Positions 45,702-55,559 are shown, numbered from the stretch's first letter. The stretch: 64,000 nt of DNA from Gemmatimonadota bacterium (GCA_028287235.1 JAQBQB010000008.1:122086-186085), one strand, 5' to 3'. Numbers and translations: made by a program. The notes: generated by a model from the sequence alone, not told the origin.

Positions 45702-47615
45702 ATGAATCCACTCTCCGTTCGCGCGGCGGCCCTCGTTGGCCTCGCCCTCGCGACGCTTGCGACGCCCGTCACAGCCCAGCGAGGCGCCAACCCGGCCGCC
45801 GCCGAGGCCGTCAAGGCGCGGTATCAGAAGCTCGAGGTGCGCATCCCGATGCGCGACGGGGTGAAGTTGTTCACGTCGATCTACGTGCCGCGCGACAGCT
45901 CGCGCGCCCATCCGATTCTCATGGACCGCACGCCGTACGGTGTCGCGCCCTATGGGGCCGACGCGTACCGCACCTCGCTGGGTCCGAGCAGCAACCCCAC
46001 GTTCAGCGACGCGAACTTCATCTTCGTCTATCAGGACGCGCGCGGGCGATACGAGTCGGAGGGCGCCTACACGGAGATGACGCCGCACATCGAGGCGAAG
46101 AAGGGCAAGCAGGTCGACGAGTCGAGCGACAGCTACGACACCATCGACTGGCTCGTGAAGAACGTTCCGCACAACAACGGCAAGGTCGGGATCTACGGCA
46201 CGTCGTATCCCGGCTTCTATACGACCGCGAGCTGTATCGATCCGCATCCGGCGCTCAAGGCGTGCGAGCCGGGCGCGCCGATGACCGATCTCTGGATGGG
46301 CGACGACCTGTTCCACAACGGCGCGTTCATGCTCGGCGCCAATTTCAGCTTCTATCAGGGCTACGGCCGTACGCCGCGTAACCCGAACCTCGGCCGCGAT
46401 CCGTCGTACCCCCGCCCCGACGTGAAGGGCGACGCGTACAAGTTCTTCCTCGACATGGGTCCGGTGGGGCCGGGGTCGCGCGTGTCGCTTCCGCCGGAGA
46501 CGGCACCGTTGTGGGACGTCGTCATGCATCACCCGAGCTACGACGACTACTGGCAGGCGCGCGACATCAGCCGTCACGTGAAGCGCGTGCCGGCCATGCT
46601 CGAGGTGGGCGGCTACTACGACGCCGAAGATCTCGCCGGTCCGTGGCGCACCTGGCGCGGCATCGAGAAGCTGGCGCCCGGGTCGGACAACCACATCGCG
46701 ATCGGGCCGTGGTCGCACGGCGGCTGGGCGCGCGGCGAGGGGAACGCGCACGGTCTGCTGCAGTGGAATACCAAGACGGGTCCGTGGTTCCGCGACTCGA
46801 TCGAGGCGCCGTTCTTCATGCACTATCTCGACGGTGGCCCCGCCCCTGTGCTGTCCAAAGTGCTCGTTTACCGTAGCGGCGGCGAGCGGTGGGACCGGTA
46901 CGAGGCCTGGCCACCCAAGAACGCTAATTCAAGATCTCTCTATCTGCTGCCTGGCGGCAAGCTCGGCTGGGCCAAGCCCGCGGCAGCGAACGGCGCGGCG
47001 GCGTTCGATAGCTACGTCAGCGATCCGGCGAACCCCGTTCCAGTCGGCGAGCATCCGAATGCCAGCGGAATGCCGCGCGACTACATGACCGGCGACCAAC
47101 GCTTCGCACAGAAACGCGCGGACGTGCTGACCTTCCAGACCGACCCGCTCGCCGAGGACGTGACGATCGCCGGTCCGGTGTCACCGGTGCTGCACGTGGC
47201 AACGAGCGGCACCGACGCGGACTTCGTCGTGAAGCTGATCGACGTCTTCCCGGCGGATGCGCCGAACTGGCCGGGAGACACGACCGGCTTCGCCGTGGCC
47301 GGCTACCAGCAGCTCGTGCGCGGTGAGCCGTTCCGCGGACGCTATCGGCGCGATCCGGAGAAACCAGTCGCCTTCGTTCCCAACCGACCCGACTCGCTGC
47401 ACTACTCGATGCCCGACATCAACCACACGTTCAAGAAGGGCCATCGGATCATGGTCCAGATTCAGAGCTCCTGGTTCCCCCTCACCGATCGTAATCCGCA
47501 GACGTTCGTGCCGAACATCTTCGAGGCCAAGCCATCCGACTTCAAGCCGGCGACGATGCGGGTCTATCACTCGGCGGGCAACGACTCGCGCATCATGGTT
47601 CACACGCTGCCATAA
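45702..47615 (+). CDS. Exported CocE/NonD family hydrolase (alpha-amino acid ester hydrolase-like)
   Basis: A 637-aa serine hydrolase of the X-Pro dipeptidyl-peptidase S15 type. ATG 45,702 opens the signal peptide ALVGLALATLATPVTAQ. The nucleophile is in GIYGTSYPGFYT; QDARGRYESEGAY and SYDTIDWLVKNVP are typical of the fold, and the acid and His appear in YYDAEDLAGP and IGPWSHGGWARG. The C-terminal jelly-roll (from about residue 430) ends with KKGHRIMVQIQSSWFP. Substrates may include amino-acid esters, acyl peptides or beta-lactams. It overlaps the FkbM gene by one base (TAATG). Confidence 0.9.
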   Translation: MNPLSVRAAALVGLALATLATPVTAQRGANPAAAEAVKARYQKLEVRIPMRDGVKLFTSIYVPRDSSRAHPILMDRTPYGVAPYGADAYRTSLGPSSNPTFSDANFIFVYQDARGRYESEGAYTEMTPHIEAKKGKQVDESSDSYDTIDWLVKNVPHNNGKVGIYGTSYPGFYTTASCIDPHPALKACEPGAPMTDLWMGDDLFHNGAFMLGANFSFYQGYGRTPRNPNLGRDPSYPRPDVKGDAYKFFLDMGPVGPGSRVSLPPETAPLWDVVMHHPSYDDYWQARDISRHVKRVPAMLEVGGYYDAEDLAGPWRTWRGIEKLAPGSDNHIAIGPWSHGGWARGEGNAHGLLQWNTKTGPWFRDSIEAPFFMHYLDGGPAPVLSKVLVYRSGGERWDRYEAWPPKNANSRSLYLLPGGKLGWAKPAAANGAAAFDSYVSDPANPVPVGEHPNASGMPRDYMTGDQRFAQKRADVLTFQTDPLAEDVTIAGPVSPVLHVATSGTDADFVVKLIDVFPADAPNWPGDTTGFAVAGYQQLVRGEPFRGRYRRDPEKPVAFVPNRPDSLHYSMPDINHTFKKGHRIMVQIQSSWFPLTDRNPQTFVPNIFEAKPSDFKPATMRVYHSAGNDSRIMVHTLP

Positions 47616-48517
47616 TGCACGTCGACGATTATCAGCTCGACGAGAGCCGCTGGTCCACGCTCATGACCATCCTCAAGCGGCGCGCGTTCATGATGCTCAC
47701 CAAGAATACCGCGCCGCTGTACCTCAAGGGCGACGACAAGATCACGCCGTCGCCCATGACGATCGCCGCCCACGAGAAGCCGGTCACGCACCTGCTGCGC
47801 GCGCTGTCGCGCGACGGCTATCGCGACGCGCTGTTCGACGTGGGCGCGAACATCGGGCTCACGACGTTCTTTGCGCGCGACGCGTTCGACCGCGTCTACT
47901 GCTTCGAGCCGAATCCCGAAATTTTTCTGGCGCTGTCGGCGAACCTGTCGCGCGACCCCGGCGCGCGTCTGTTCAACTACGGCATCGGCGACCGGAACGA
48001 AGCGACGCAGCTCATGGTGCCGCGCGACAACTACGGCGGCGCGTTCATTCCCGGCGAGGCCAACGCGTACGCGCCGAACGATCTGGCCGCGAACAACGGA
48101 TTCGCCACGTTTCAGCCGTCCGACTACCTCGCGTTTCCCATCGTCGTCAAGCGAGGCCGTGACGTGCTGCCGGAGCTGTTCGCCGCGCTCTCGCCGGAGG
48201 CGAGCTTCACGGTGAAGATCGACGTCGAAGGCTACGAGACGACGATCCTCCGCGAGCTCGCCGAGTCGCTCCCGCCGCGAGCGCGCGTGGCGATCGTATT
48301 CGAGAACTGGAAAAAATCCTTCGACGCGAGGAAGTTCTTCGCCGAGGTGTTCGGCAATCGCGGCCGGGTGCTCAAGCTCGTCTCGAGCCTCGACCGGCAC
48401 AGTCCGTTCGGGCGTAACGCCACGCTGCTGTTGCGCGGCGACCGCTATCGCACCTCCGACTCACCGGCCGATTGGGTCGGCGAAGTGCTGTATCTGATCG
48501 ATCCGTCTCACTCGTGA
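47615..48517 (+). CDS. FkbM family SAM-dependent methyltransferase
   Basis: A 300-aa methyltransferase. The SAM-binding loop is LFDVGANIGLTTFFA with the acidic residue in VYCFEPNPE, and the FkbM-specific strand KIDVEGYETTILRE follows. FkbM enzymes O-methylate sugars or polyketides; the acceptor here is unclear. ATG overlaps the stop of the CocE-type gene, so the pair is probably translationally coupled. Confidence 0.85.
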   Translation: MHVDDYQLDESRWSTLMTILKRRAFMMLTKNTAPLYLKGDDKITPSPMTIAAHEKPVTHLLRALSRDGYRDALFDVGANIGLTTFFARDAFDRVYCFEPNPEIFLALSANLSRDPGARLFNYGIGDRNEATQLMVPRDNYGGAFIPGEANAYAPNDLAANNGFATFQPSDYLAFPIVVKRGRDVLPELFAALSPEASFTVKIDVEGYETTILRELAESLPPRARVAIVFENWKKSFDARKFFAEVFGNRGRVLKLVSSLDRHSPFGRNATLLLRGDRYRTSDSPADWVGEVLYLIDPSHS

Positions 48518-48524
48518 GGTCACG

Positions 48525-49853
48525 TTGACGCGAACGTCGTTTGGTCTTTTGTCGGCACTCGTGCTGACTACTCCTATCGCCGCCGCCGTCGCGACGGCGC
48601 AGACGCCCCCACCGACGAAGCACATTGCGGTGCGTGCCGCGCACCTCGTCGATCCGGCAACCGGCCGGCGCCTCGACAACGTCGTCGTGTTGATCGACGG
48701 CGACCGCGTCACGCAGGTCGGCAGCGGACTCGCCATTCCGGCCGGCACCCAGACGATCGACCTCGGCCGCGCGACGCTGCTGCCGGGACTGATCGACGTG
48801 CACACGCACCTCACGGCGGAGAGCAGCGACTACTACTCGGACACCTTCCGTCAGAGCCCAATCGACGCGGCGGTGCGCGCGCCGGCACGTGCCAAACGGA
48901 CGCTCGACGCCGGCTTCACGACGGTGCGCGACGTCGGCGCCGGTGAATACATCGACGTCGCGCTGCGCAACGCGATCGACGAGGGCGCGGTGGCGGGCCC
49001 GCGGATGGCCGTAGCCACGCTCGCCCTCAGTGCGACCGGCGGGCACGGAGACCTCAACGGCTTCTCGCCCTATCTCCACTTCAACGGCTTCTCCGGAATT
49101 GCCGACGGCCCCGACGAGCTGCGGAAGCGGATCCGTCAGAACATCAAGTACGGCGCCGACCTGATCAAAGTGCTCGCCGGCGCGGGCGTGCTTTCCGAGG
49201 AGGAATCGGCGGGCGCGCCGCAGTATTCGCAGGAGGAGCTCAACGCCATCGTCACCGAGGCGGCAATGTGGGGCAAGAAAGTCGCCGCGCACGCGCATGG
49301 CGCCGAGGCGATCAAGCGCGCGGCGCGTGCGGGCGTGGCGTCGGTGGAGCACGGCGGTCTCGTCGACGAAGAGGGCGTGCGGATCATGAAGGACAAGGGC
49401 ACCTACATCGTGCCCGACATCATCACCGACGTCTACATCCTCGAGCATGGCGCCAAGATGGGGCTGCCGGCCAAGATCATCGACAAGGAACGTTCGATCC
49501 GTTCACAGCAGGACGTGAACTGGAGCCGGGCGTACAAGGCCGGGGTGAAGTTCGCGTTCGGCACGGACGCCGGCGTGTATCCGCACGGCCAGAACGCGCG
49601 CCAGTTCAAGCTGCTCGTCGATCACATCGCGGGCATGACGCCGATGGACGCAATCCGCATGGCGACGGTCAACGCCGCGGATCTCATGGGCTGGTCGGAC
49701 AAGGTCGGCCGCGTGGCGCCGGGACTCTTTGCCGACCTGATCGCGGTGGACGGCGATCCGCTCGCCGACGTGACGGAGCTCGAGCGGGTCCGTTGGGTGA
49801 TGAAAGGTGGTGTCGTAGCGTATTCCGCGAAGTCGAACATTCCACTTCACTAA
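48525..49853 (+). CDS. Exported amidohydrolase (Xaa-Pro dipeptidase-like group)
   Basis: A 442-aa metal-dependent hydrolase. TTG start at 48,525 with GAGG upstream and a signal peptide ending AAAVATAQ. Metal ligands: His-x-His in PGLIDVHTHLTAES, the candidate carbamylated Lys in DLIKVLAGAG, His residues in VAAHAHGA and VEHGGLV, and Asp in FAFGTDAGVYPHG. This resembles amidohydrolases that cleave L-Xaa-Pro or L-Xaa-L-Arg/Lys dipeptides and N-acyl forms. The BNR propeller gene starts four bases after its stop. Confidence 0.88.
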   Translation: MTRTSFGLLSALVLTTPIAAAVATAQTPPPTKHIAVRAAHLVDPATGRRLDNVVVLIDGDRVTQVGSGLAIPAGTQTIDLGRATLLPGLIDVHTHLTAESSDYYSDTFRQSPIDAAVRAPARAKRTLDAGFTTVRDVGAGEYIDVALRNAIDEGAVAGPRMAVATLALSATGGHGDLNGFSPYLHFNGFSGIADGPDELRKRIRQNIKYGADLIKVLAGAGVLSEEESAGAPQYSQEELNAIVTEAAMWGKKVAAHAHGAEAIKRAARAGVASVEHGGLVDEEGVRIMKDKGTYIVPDIITDVYILEHGAKMGLPAKIIDKERSIRSQQDVNWSRAYKAGVKFAFGTDAGVYPHGQNARQFKLLVDHIAGMTPMDAIRMATVNAADLMGWSDKVGRVAPGLFADLIAVDGDPLADVTELERVRWVMKGGVVAYSAKSNIPLH

Positions 49854-49856
49854 ACA

Positions 49857-52800
49857 ATGCGACACTCATATTTACATGTCATCCTGACGCGTGTCATCCT
49901 GACGCGTGTCATCCTGGCGCGTGTCATCCTGACGCATGTCATCCTGAGCGCAGCGAAGGATCGCTTTCCCGGCATGCCGATCCTTCGCGCACTGCGTGCG
50001 CTCAGGATGACGCACCCGTCTGGCGCCCTCGGGATGACATGCGTCCTTGCCGCCACCGCGCTCGCGGCTCAGACACCCGACTCCGCCACGCTCGCCACGA
50101 TGCGTTGGCGTTCGATCGGCCCCGTCAACATGGCGGGCCGGATTACGGACGTCGAAGGCGACCCGAAGAACCCGAAGACCTTTTACATCACCGGCGCCGA
50201 CGGCGGAATCTGGAAGACCATCAACGCCGGCACATCGTTCATCCCGCTCTGGGAACACGCGCCCATTGCGTCGATGGGCGACCTCGCGATCGCGCCGAGC
50301 GACCCGAAAATTCTGTATGCCGGCACGGGTGAGGACAACGCGCGCAATAGCGTGTCGCCGGGATTCGGCGTCTACAAGTCCGTCGACGGCGGCGTCACCT
50401 GGCAGTCGGTCGGGCTCGAGAAAACGCAGCACGTCGGGCGCATCGTCGTGCATCCCACGAACCCGAACATCGTGTACGTCGCCGCGGTTGGCGCTACGTG
50501 GGCGTCGAACCCGGAGCGCGGTCTGTACAAGACCGTCGACGGCGGCAAGAGCTGGACGCTCGTGAAGTTCATCAGCGACAAGGCGGGCTTCGTCGACGTC
50601 GTGATGGATCCGCGCGATCCGAACACGCTGTACGCGGCCTCATGGGAGCGCTCGCGCGGACCGTACTTCCTGAAGAGCGGAGGCCCAGGCTCGGCGCTCT
50701 GGAAAACGACCGACGCCGGCAAGAGCTGGCGTGAGATCAAGGGCGGCGGCTTTCCGGAGACGATGAAAGGCCGCATGAACATCCAGGTCGCGCACAGCGA
50801 TCCGAACGTCGTCTACGCAATGGTCGAGGCGGACTCGGTACGCGGCGCCAAGCCGCAGCGGCTGCTCAGCGGACTCTATCGCTCGGCGGACGCGGGCAAA
50901 ACTTGGAAGTGGATGAGCACAATCGACAACCGTCCCTTCTACTTCTCGCAAATTCGCGTCGATCCCAAGAATGCGAATCGCCTGTACCGCATGGCGGTGG
51001 ACTTCGCGTCGTCGGACGACGGCGGCTACTCGTGGCGGCTCGGCATGGTCGGCAATCACGAGGACTACCACGGCATGTGGATCGACCCGAACGATCCCGA
51101 GCATTTCATCATTGGCGGCGACGCGGGCATCTTCCAGACCTGGGATCGCGGCGGCACCTACGATTCGATGAACAACATGGCGATGGGACAGTTCTACGTC
51201 GTGAGCTATGACTATCAGGTGCCCTATCGCGTCTGCGGCGGATTGCAGGACAACGGCTCGTCGTGCGGCTGGAGCCGGCGTCGCAACGGCCAGCTGCAGA
51301 TGACCGATTGGTTCTCCGTGTTCGCGGCGGACGGATTGTACACGGCGCAAGATCCGCTCGATCCCAACCAGATCTACTACGAGTCGCAGGGCGGCAACAT
51401 CGCGCGCCGCGACTTGGGCACGGGCGAGACGATCAACATCAAGCCGCGCACCGTCAGCATCGCGACGTACGGCCAGCAGATCTCAGCGATCAAGGGTGCC
51501 GGCGGCGCGCTGACACCCGACCAGGACAAACAGATCGCCGACATTCGCGCCCGCATGAAGCGCGACATGGCCGATCCGAACGCGGCGCTCCGCTGGAACT
51601 GGAACACGCCCTTCTTCGTCTCCGCGCACGATCCGAACGTCTTCTACAGCGGGGCCGAGAAAGTATTCAAGTCGGTGAGGAAGGGGCGCGATCCCGTCGC
51701 GATCTCGACCGACCTGAGCGCGCACGATCCGACGTGGATCCGCGTGTCGGGCGGCTTCGACGAGGAAGGCAACGCCGCGCCCGATGCCTCGGGTGGCATC
51801 ACGCGCGATGCGACCGGCGCCGAGGAGAACGCGACGATCTCCGTGATGACGGAGTCGACGATTCGACCCGGGCTGCTCTACGTCGGCACCGACGACGGCA
51901 AGGTGTGGCTCACGCGCAACGACGGCGGCAAGTGGGAAGATCTGAGCGACCGCTACTCCGGTGTGCCGGCGATGACGCACGTCAGCGGCGTCGAGCCGTC
52001 ACACTTCGATTCGGCGACGGTCTACGTGACGCTGGACAATCATCGCCGCGGCGACTTCAAGCCGTACGTCTTCATGTCGAGCGACTGGGGCCGGACATTC
52101 CACTCCATCTCGGCCAATCTTCCGACCGATCGTCCGGGCAGCGCCTACGTGATTCGCGAGGATCTCGTGAACCCGAACCTGCTCTACGTGGGCACGGAGA
52201 CGGGAGTGTTCGCCTCGCTGAACAAGGGACAGAGCTGGTTTCCGTTGCAGGCCAATCTGCCGACGGTGCCCGTATACGATCTCAAGATCCATCCCCGCGA
52301 TCACGAGCTGATCGCCGCGACGCACGGCCGGGCGATCCAGGTGCTCGACGTGGCGCCGCTGCAGCAGATGAACGCGAGCGTGCTCGCCGCGCAGAGCCAC
52401 CTTTTTGCACCGACCGTGGCGTTCGAGTACGGGCAGATGATTCCGTCGTCCGAGACGCGCGCGCAGCGCCCGTGGAAGGGCGATGGTGGGCCGAGCGGCG
52501 CGGAGATCGAGTATCGGTTGAGCGCGCCCGCGCCGGGTCCCGTGCGTGTGCTGATCGTCGACGCGGCGGGCGACACCATCGCGCGACTCGCCGGAACCAA
52601 CGTCGTGGGCGTGAATCACGTGTCGTGGAACCTGCAGCCGACAACCGACCAGTCGCTTGCGGGCGGCGGCGGTGGCGGCGGCGGCCGTGGTGGCGCGGGT
52701 AGAGGTGGAGCACCGGAGGGTCTCGTGAACGTTCCGGGATATCCGGCGGGCTTCAATCCTCGTCCCGCCGAGCCGAACGTGCCGGCCGATACCTCGGGCA

Positions 52801-53024
52801 GCCCCACGGCGCAGGCGCGCGCGTTGGCGGCGCCGGGAGCGGCAGGGCGGGGCGGCCGTGGCGGCGGCGGCGGTGGATTCGGCCGCGGCAATACACCGGC
52901 GGTGGCGACGGGCGACTACCGCGTGGTGCTCGACGCGGGCGGCCAAAAGCAGATGCGCATATTGCGCGTGGTGCGCGTCGCGCCGGGCGACGTCTCGGTG
53001 ATGGCGCCAATTAGAGAACGCTGA
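49857..53024 (+). CDS. Secreted BNR/VPS10-like beta-propeller protein, copy 2, repeat-derived N-terminus
   Basis: Up to 1,055 aa, paralogue of 25,581-28,760. Asp-box repeats such as SVDGGVTWQSVG, TVDGGKSWTL, TTDAGKSWRE and SADAGKTWKWM mark the propellers; a Gly-rich linker (GGGGGGGGRGGAGRGG) lies near residue 940. The mature part starts after LAATALAAQTPD. Upstream, the family 1 repeat is read in frame as VILTR-type pentapeptides. From Met40 (49,974) the repeat gives an Arg-rich n-region (MPILRALRALR) to the old hydrophobic core, so 49,974 may be the real start; 50,007 and 50,034 are shorter options. Confidence 0.82.
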   Translation: MRHSYLHVILTRVILTRVILARVILTHVILSAAKDRFPGMPILRALRALRMTHPSGALGMTCVLAATALAAQTPDSATLATMRWRSIGPVNMAGRITDVEGDPKNPKTFYITGADGGIWKTINAGTSFIPLWEHAPIASMGDLAIAPSDPKILYAGTGEDNARNSVSPGFGVYKSVDGGVTWQSVGLEKTQHVGRIVVHPTNPNIVYVAAVGATWASNPERGLYKTVDGGKSWTLVKFISDKAGFVDVVMDPRDPNTLYAASWERSRGPYFLKSGGPGSALWKTTDAGKSWREIKGGGFPETMKGRMNIQVAHSDPNVVYAMVEADSVRGAKPQRLLSGLYRSADAGKTWKWMSTIDNRPFYFSQIRVDPKNANRLYRMAVDFASSDDGGYSWRLGMVGNHEDYHGMWIDPNDPEHFIIGGDAGIFQTWDRGGTYDSMNNMAMGQFYVVSYDYQVPYRVCGGLQDNGSSCGWSRRRNGQLQMTDWFSVFAADGLYTAQDPLDPNQIYYESQGGNIARRDLGTGETINIKPRTVSIATYGQQISAIKGAGGALTPDQDKQIADIRARMKRDMADPNAALRWNWNTPFFVSAHDPNVFYSGAEKVFKSVRKGRDPVAISTDLSAHDPTWIRVSGGFDEEGNAAPDASGGITRDATGAEENATISVMTESTIRPGLLYVGTDDGKVWLTRNDGGKWEDLSDRYSGVPAMTHVSGVEPSHFDSATVYVTLDNHRRGDFKPYVFMSSDWGRTFHSISANLPTDRPGSAYVIREDLVNPNLLYVGTETGVFASLNKGQSWFPLQANLPTVPVYDLKIHPRDHELIAATHGRAIQVLDVAPLQQMNASVLAAQSHLFAPTVAFEYGQMIPSSETRAQRPWKGDGGPSGAEIEYRLSAPAPGPVRVLIVDAAGDTIARLAGTNVVGVNHVSWNLQPTTDQSLAGGGGGGGGRGGAGRGGAPEGLVNVPGYPAGFNPRPAEPNVPADTSGSPTAQARALAAPGAAGRGGRGGGGGGFGRGNTPAVATGDYRVVLDAGGQKQMRILRVVRVAPGDVSVMAPIRER
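49878..50038. repeat. Family 1 palindromic repeat, copy R4, inside a coding frame
   Basis: Five 15-bp units (GTCATCCTGACGCGT and variants) run from 49,878, then the usual arm GTCATCCTGAGCGCAGCG to GGATCG, a short loop, and the right arm GATCCTTCGCGCACTGCG to CTCAGGATGAC, with a further CTCGGGATGAC at 50,029-50,038. Because 15 is a multiple of three, the reading frame stays open. Confidence 0.88.
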
Positions 53025-53032
53025 TCAATCCG

Positions 53033-55468
53033 GTGCCAATGGAAATGCGCGCCAGTGTCCGGATCGCCGCACGAACACTGGCCCGAAGCCGCGGCTTCGT
53101 GGCCACCGCGGTCGTGTCGCTCGGACTGGCGATCGGTCTCACCACCACGATCTACAGTCTGCTCGACGCGTTGATCGACCCGCGCGTCGACGCGCGTGCG
53201 CCGGCGCAGCTGCATCGCATTCAGTATTTCGGCGACGTCCGACATTCGTTGCCGGCGGGCACCGTGGAGAGCGCGCTGCGGACGGGGCTTCGCGCGTACG
53301 AGGGACTCACGGGCTACAAGCGATATGCGCCCGGCTACGAGCGAACGACGATCGAGAGCGGGTCGCGCTTTCGCGAAGTCGTACCGCTCGTGGTTCGCTC
53401 CGATTTCTTCTCGGTGGTGGGAACGCACGCCGTCGAGGGGCGCACCTTTATCCCGTCCGACGACGCCGGCCAGCCATTGGTCGTGATCAGCGATCAACTC
53501 GCCGCGCAGCTCTTCCCCGGCGGCCAGTCGCCGATCGGAACGTCCGTCTCGGTCGACGGCAAGCTGTTCGCGGTGATCGGCGTCGTACCGCGTTCCACGG
53601 TCCTCTCCGCGCTCGACACCGACGCGTGGCTGCTGCCGGCGCGTGGAACGCAATTGCCCATCTCGGTCATTCGGCTGCGCGACGGCGTGACGCCCGCGCA
53701 GGCCGACGCCGAGCTCGGGCTGCTCGCGGCGCGGCTGGCGCTGGCGGCCGGGGAGTCCGTTCGGGAGACACGTTTTTATCTCCGGCCCATCGCGCGCCTG
53801 CAGTTTCATCTCGGACGATTTCACTGGGCGCTCATCGCGGCTGTGATCGCGGTGCTGTTCGTCGCCTGCGGGAATCTGGCGAACCTACAGCTCGCGCGGG
53901 GGCTCGGCCGCGGCGGCGAGCTCGCGGTGCGCACGGCGTTGGGCGCCACGCAGCGACAGCTCGTGGCGATGCTCGTGCTGGAGAACGCGCTCATCGCCGC
54001 GATGGGTCTCGTGCTGGGGCTCACCGTCGCCATGTGGGGAATTCACATCGTGCGCGCGACGATTCCGGCGGAGATCGCCGGCTACCTCGTCGAGCCGCGC
54101 GTGAGCTGGCACCTGCTTGCGGCGGCGGTCGTCTCGACAGTCGCCTGCCTCGTGCTCGTCGGTCTGCTGCCGGCGCTCCGCATTGCGCGAGTCGATCCGA
54201 ACGAGTTGCTGAAGAGTCGCTCGGGTACGGGCGCGCACAAGCGGCATCGCCGCGTGTACGCCGTCATGATCGTCGCGCAGCTCGGGCTCGCGCTGCCGCT
54301 GTTGATCGGCGCCGCCCTCGTGATGCGCTCGGCGTGGCGGCTCGATCAGCCGGCGTACTTCATGAGCCGTGCGGGCTACAATCCGTGGTCCTTCGTGAAC
54401 GGCACGCTCAATCTGGTCGTCTCGCCGGGGCACGCTGTTCCCATCGCGGGTCCGGCCAGCGACCTGGTGAGCCGCGTGCGCGCGATTCCCGGCGTCGCCG
54501 ACGCCGCGGCCGTCGGCAGCGCGGCGCCGGTCAACCGCGCCGTGACGATCGAGGACGACGATGGCCGCAGCCGGGAGATTCCCGCGCCCGCGTGGAGCTA
54601 CAAGCTCGTCTCGCCGTCGTATCTGCGGACACTGCGGCGCTCGGTTGCCGCCGGAAGCGATTTCGTGGAGGGGTCGTACGATCAACCGGCCGTGATCATC
54701 GACGAGCCGACGCAACACTATCTGTGGCCGCATTCGAGCGCCGTGGGGCGGCTCATCAAGTTCGGCGATGTTCGCTCGGCCGCGCGGTGGATGCGCGTCG
54801 TCGGCGTCGCGCACGACCCGCGCGACACGAACGTCGTACGCATCATGGAGCCGTCGAACGGATACACGCTCGGCAAGGTCTATCGCGTGTTCTCATCGGA
54901 CGACAGCGCGACGGCGGGGGTCGCGGGCGTCCCTCTCAGCCTCATCGTGCGTGCCGCGGGCGACGCCGAGCGGACGGCGCTCACGATCCGTCACACGCTG
55001 TGGAGCATGCCCTCGGTGGCGACGCCGTACATTGCCGCCGAGGTGAGCAGCATAAAAGCGGAACGGGCGCAGGAACGATTCGTGTCGGCGATCTTCGACG
55101 TCTTCGCGCTGCTCGGCGTGGCGCTCACGGCGCTAGGTGTGTACGGCATCGTCGCGCATTCGGTGAGCGCCCGGCGGCGGGAGTTCGGCGTCCGCATATC
55201 GCTGGGCGCGACGCCGCGGCACATCGTCGGCAACGTGCTGCGCGAGGGGAACGTGCTCGCCCTCGCGGGCGCGGCGATCGGCCTCCAACTCACGAGGGAG
55301 ACGATCGGGTGGATCGCGGTGTTCGTCAACGGCATGGAGGACTATTACGACGCGGCGCTGTTCGGCTCGATGGCGGCGTTGCTCGTCGCGATCATCGTGG
55401 TGGCGGCGCTCGTCCCCGCGCTGCGCGCTACGCGAGTGGACCCCGTCGAGGCGCTGCGCGCCGAGTAG
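53033..55468 (+). CDS. ADOP-type ABC transporter permease, copy 2
   Basis: An 811-aa MacB/FtsX permease. The first helix (FVATAVVSLGLAIGLTTTIYSLL) follows the basic N-tail, periplasmic domains fill residues 55-240 and 440-660, and FtsX helices lie about residues 260-390 and 680-800. REFGVRISLGA is the standard cytoplasmic motif and VDPVEALRAE the usual C-terminus. GTG at 53,033 or ATG at 53,039 are both possible starts. It starts eight bases after the propeller gene. No ATPase is near. Confidence 0.9.
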   Translation: MPMEMRASVRIAARTLARSRGFVATAVVSLGLAIGLTTTIYSLLDALIDPRVDARAPAQLHRIQYFGDVRHSLPAGTVESALRTGLRAYEGLTGYKRYAPGYERTTIESGSRFREVVPLVVRSDFFSVVGTHAVEGRTFIPSDDAGQPLVVISDQLAAQLFPGGQSPIGTSVSVDGKLFAVIGVVPRSTVLSALDTDAWLLPARGTQLPISVIRLRDGVTPAQADAELGLLAARLALAAGESVRETRFYLRPIARLQFHLGRFHWALIAAVIAVLFVACGNLANLQLARGLGRGGELAVRTALGATQRQLVAMLVLENALIAAMGLVLGLTVAMWGIHIVRATIPAEIAGYLVEPRVSWHLLAAAVVSTVACLVLVGLLPALRIARVDPNELLKSRSGTGAHKRHRRVYAVMIVAQLGLALPLLIGAALVMRSAWRLDQPAYFMSRAGYNPWSFVNGTLNLVVSPGHAVPIAGPASDLVSRVRAIPGVADAAAVGSAAPVNRAVTIEDDDGRSREIPAPAWSYKLVSPSYLRTLRRSVAAGSDFVEGSYDQPAVIIDEPTQHYLWPHSSAVGRLIKFGDVRSAARWMRVVGVAHDPRDTNVVRIMEPSNGYTLGKVYRVFSSDDSATAGVAGVPLSLIVRAAGDAERTALTIRHTLWSMPSVATPYIAAEVSSIKAERAQERFVSAIFDVFALLGVALTALGVYGIVAHSVSARRREFGVRISLGATPRHIVGNVLREGNVLALAGAAIGLQLTRETIGWIAVFVNGMEDYYDAALFGSMAALLVAIIVVAALVPALRATRVDPVEALRAE

Positions 55469-55469
55469 C

Positions 55470-55501
55470 GCGCAACGCAACCGGCGAGGCGGTTACTGCG
55501 C
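55470..55501. terminator. Hairpin downstream of the second ADOP permease
   Basis: GCGCA (55470-55474) and TGCGC (55497-55501) enclose AACCG/CGGTT, giving a stem with small internal bulges. No T run, so low confidence as terminator. Confidence 0.35.
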
Positions 55502-55559
55502 TGGACAGCGACCTTCGGACGGATATGTTCGGCGAACCATCTCAATCCTGGAGGCTCGC

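Noticed and set aside
49878..49952. Possible CRISPR or satellite array in the 15-bp repeats
   Set aside because: There are no spacers; the units match the arm of the family 1 palindrome and sit inside an open frame.
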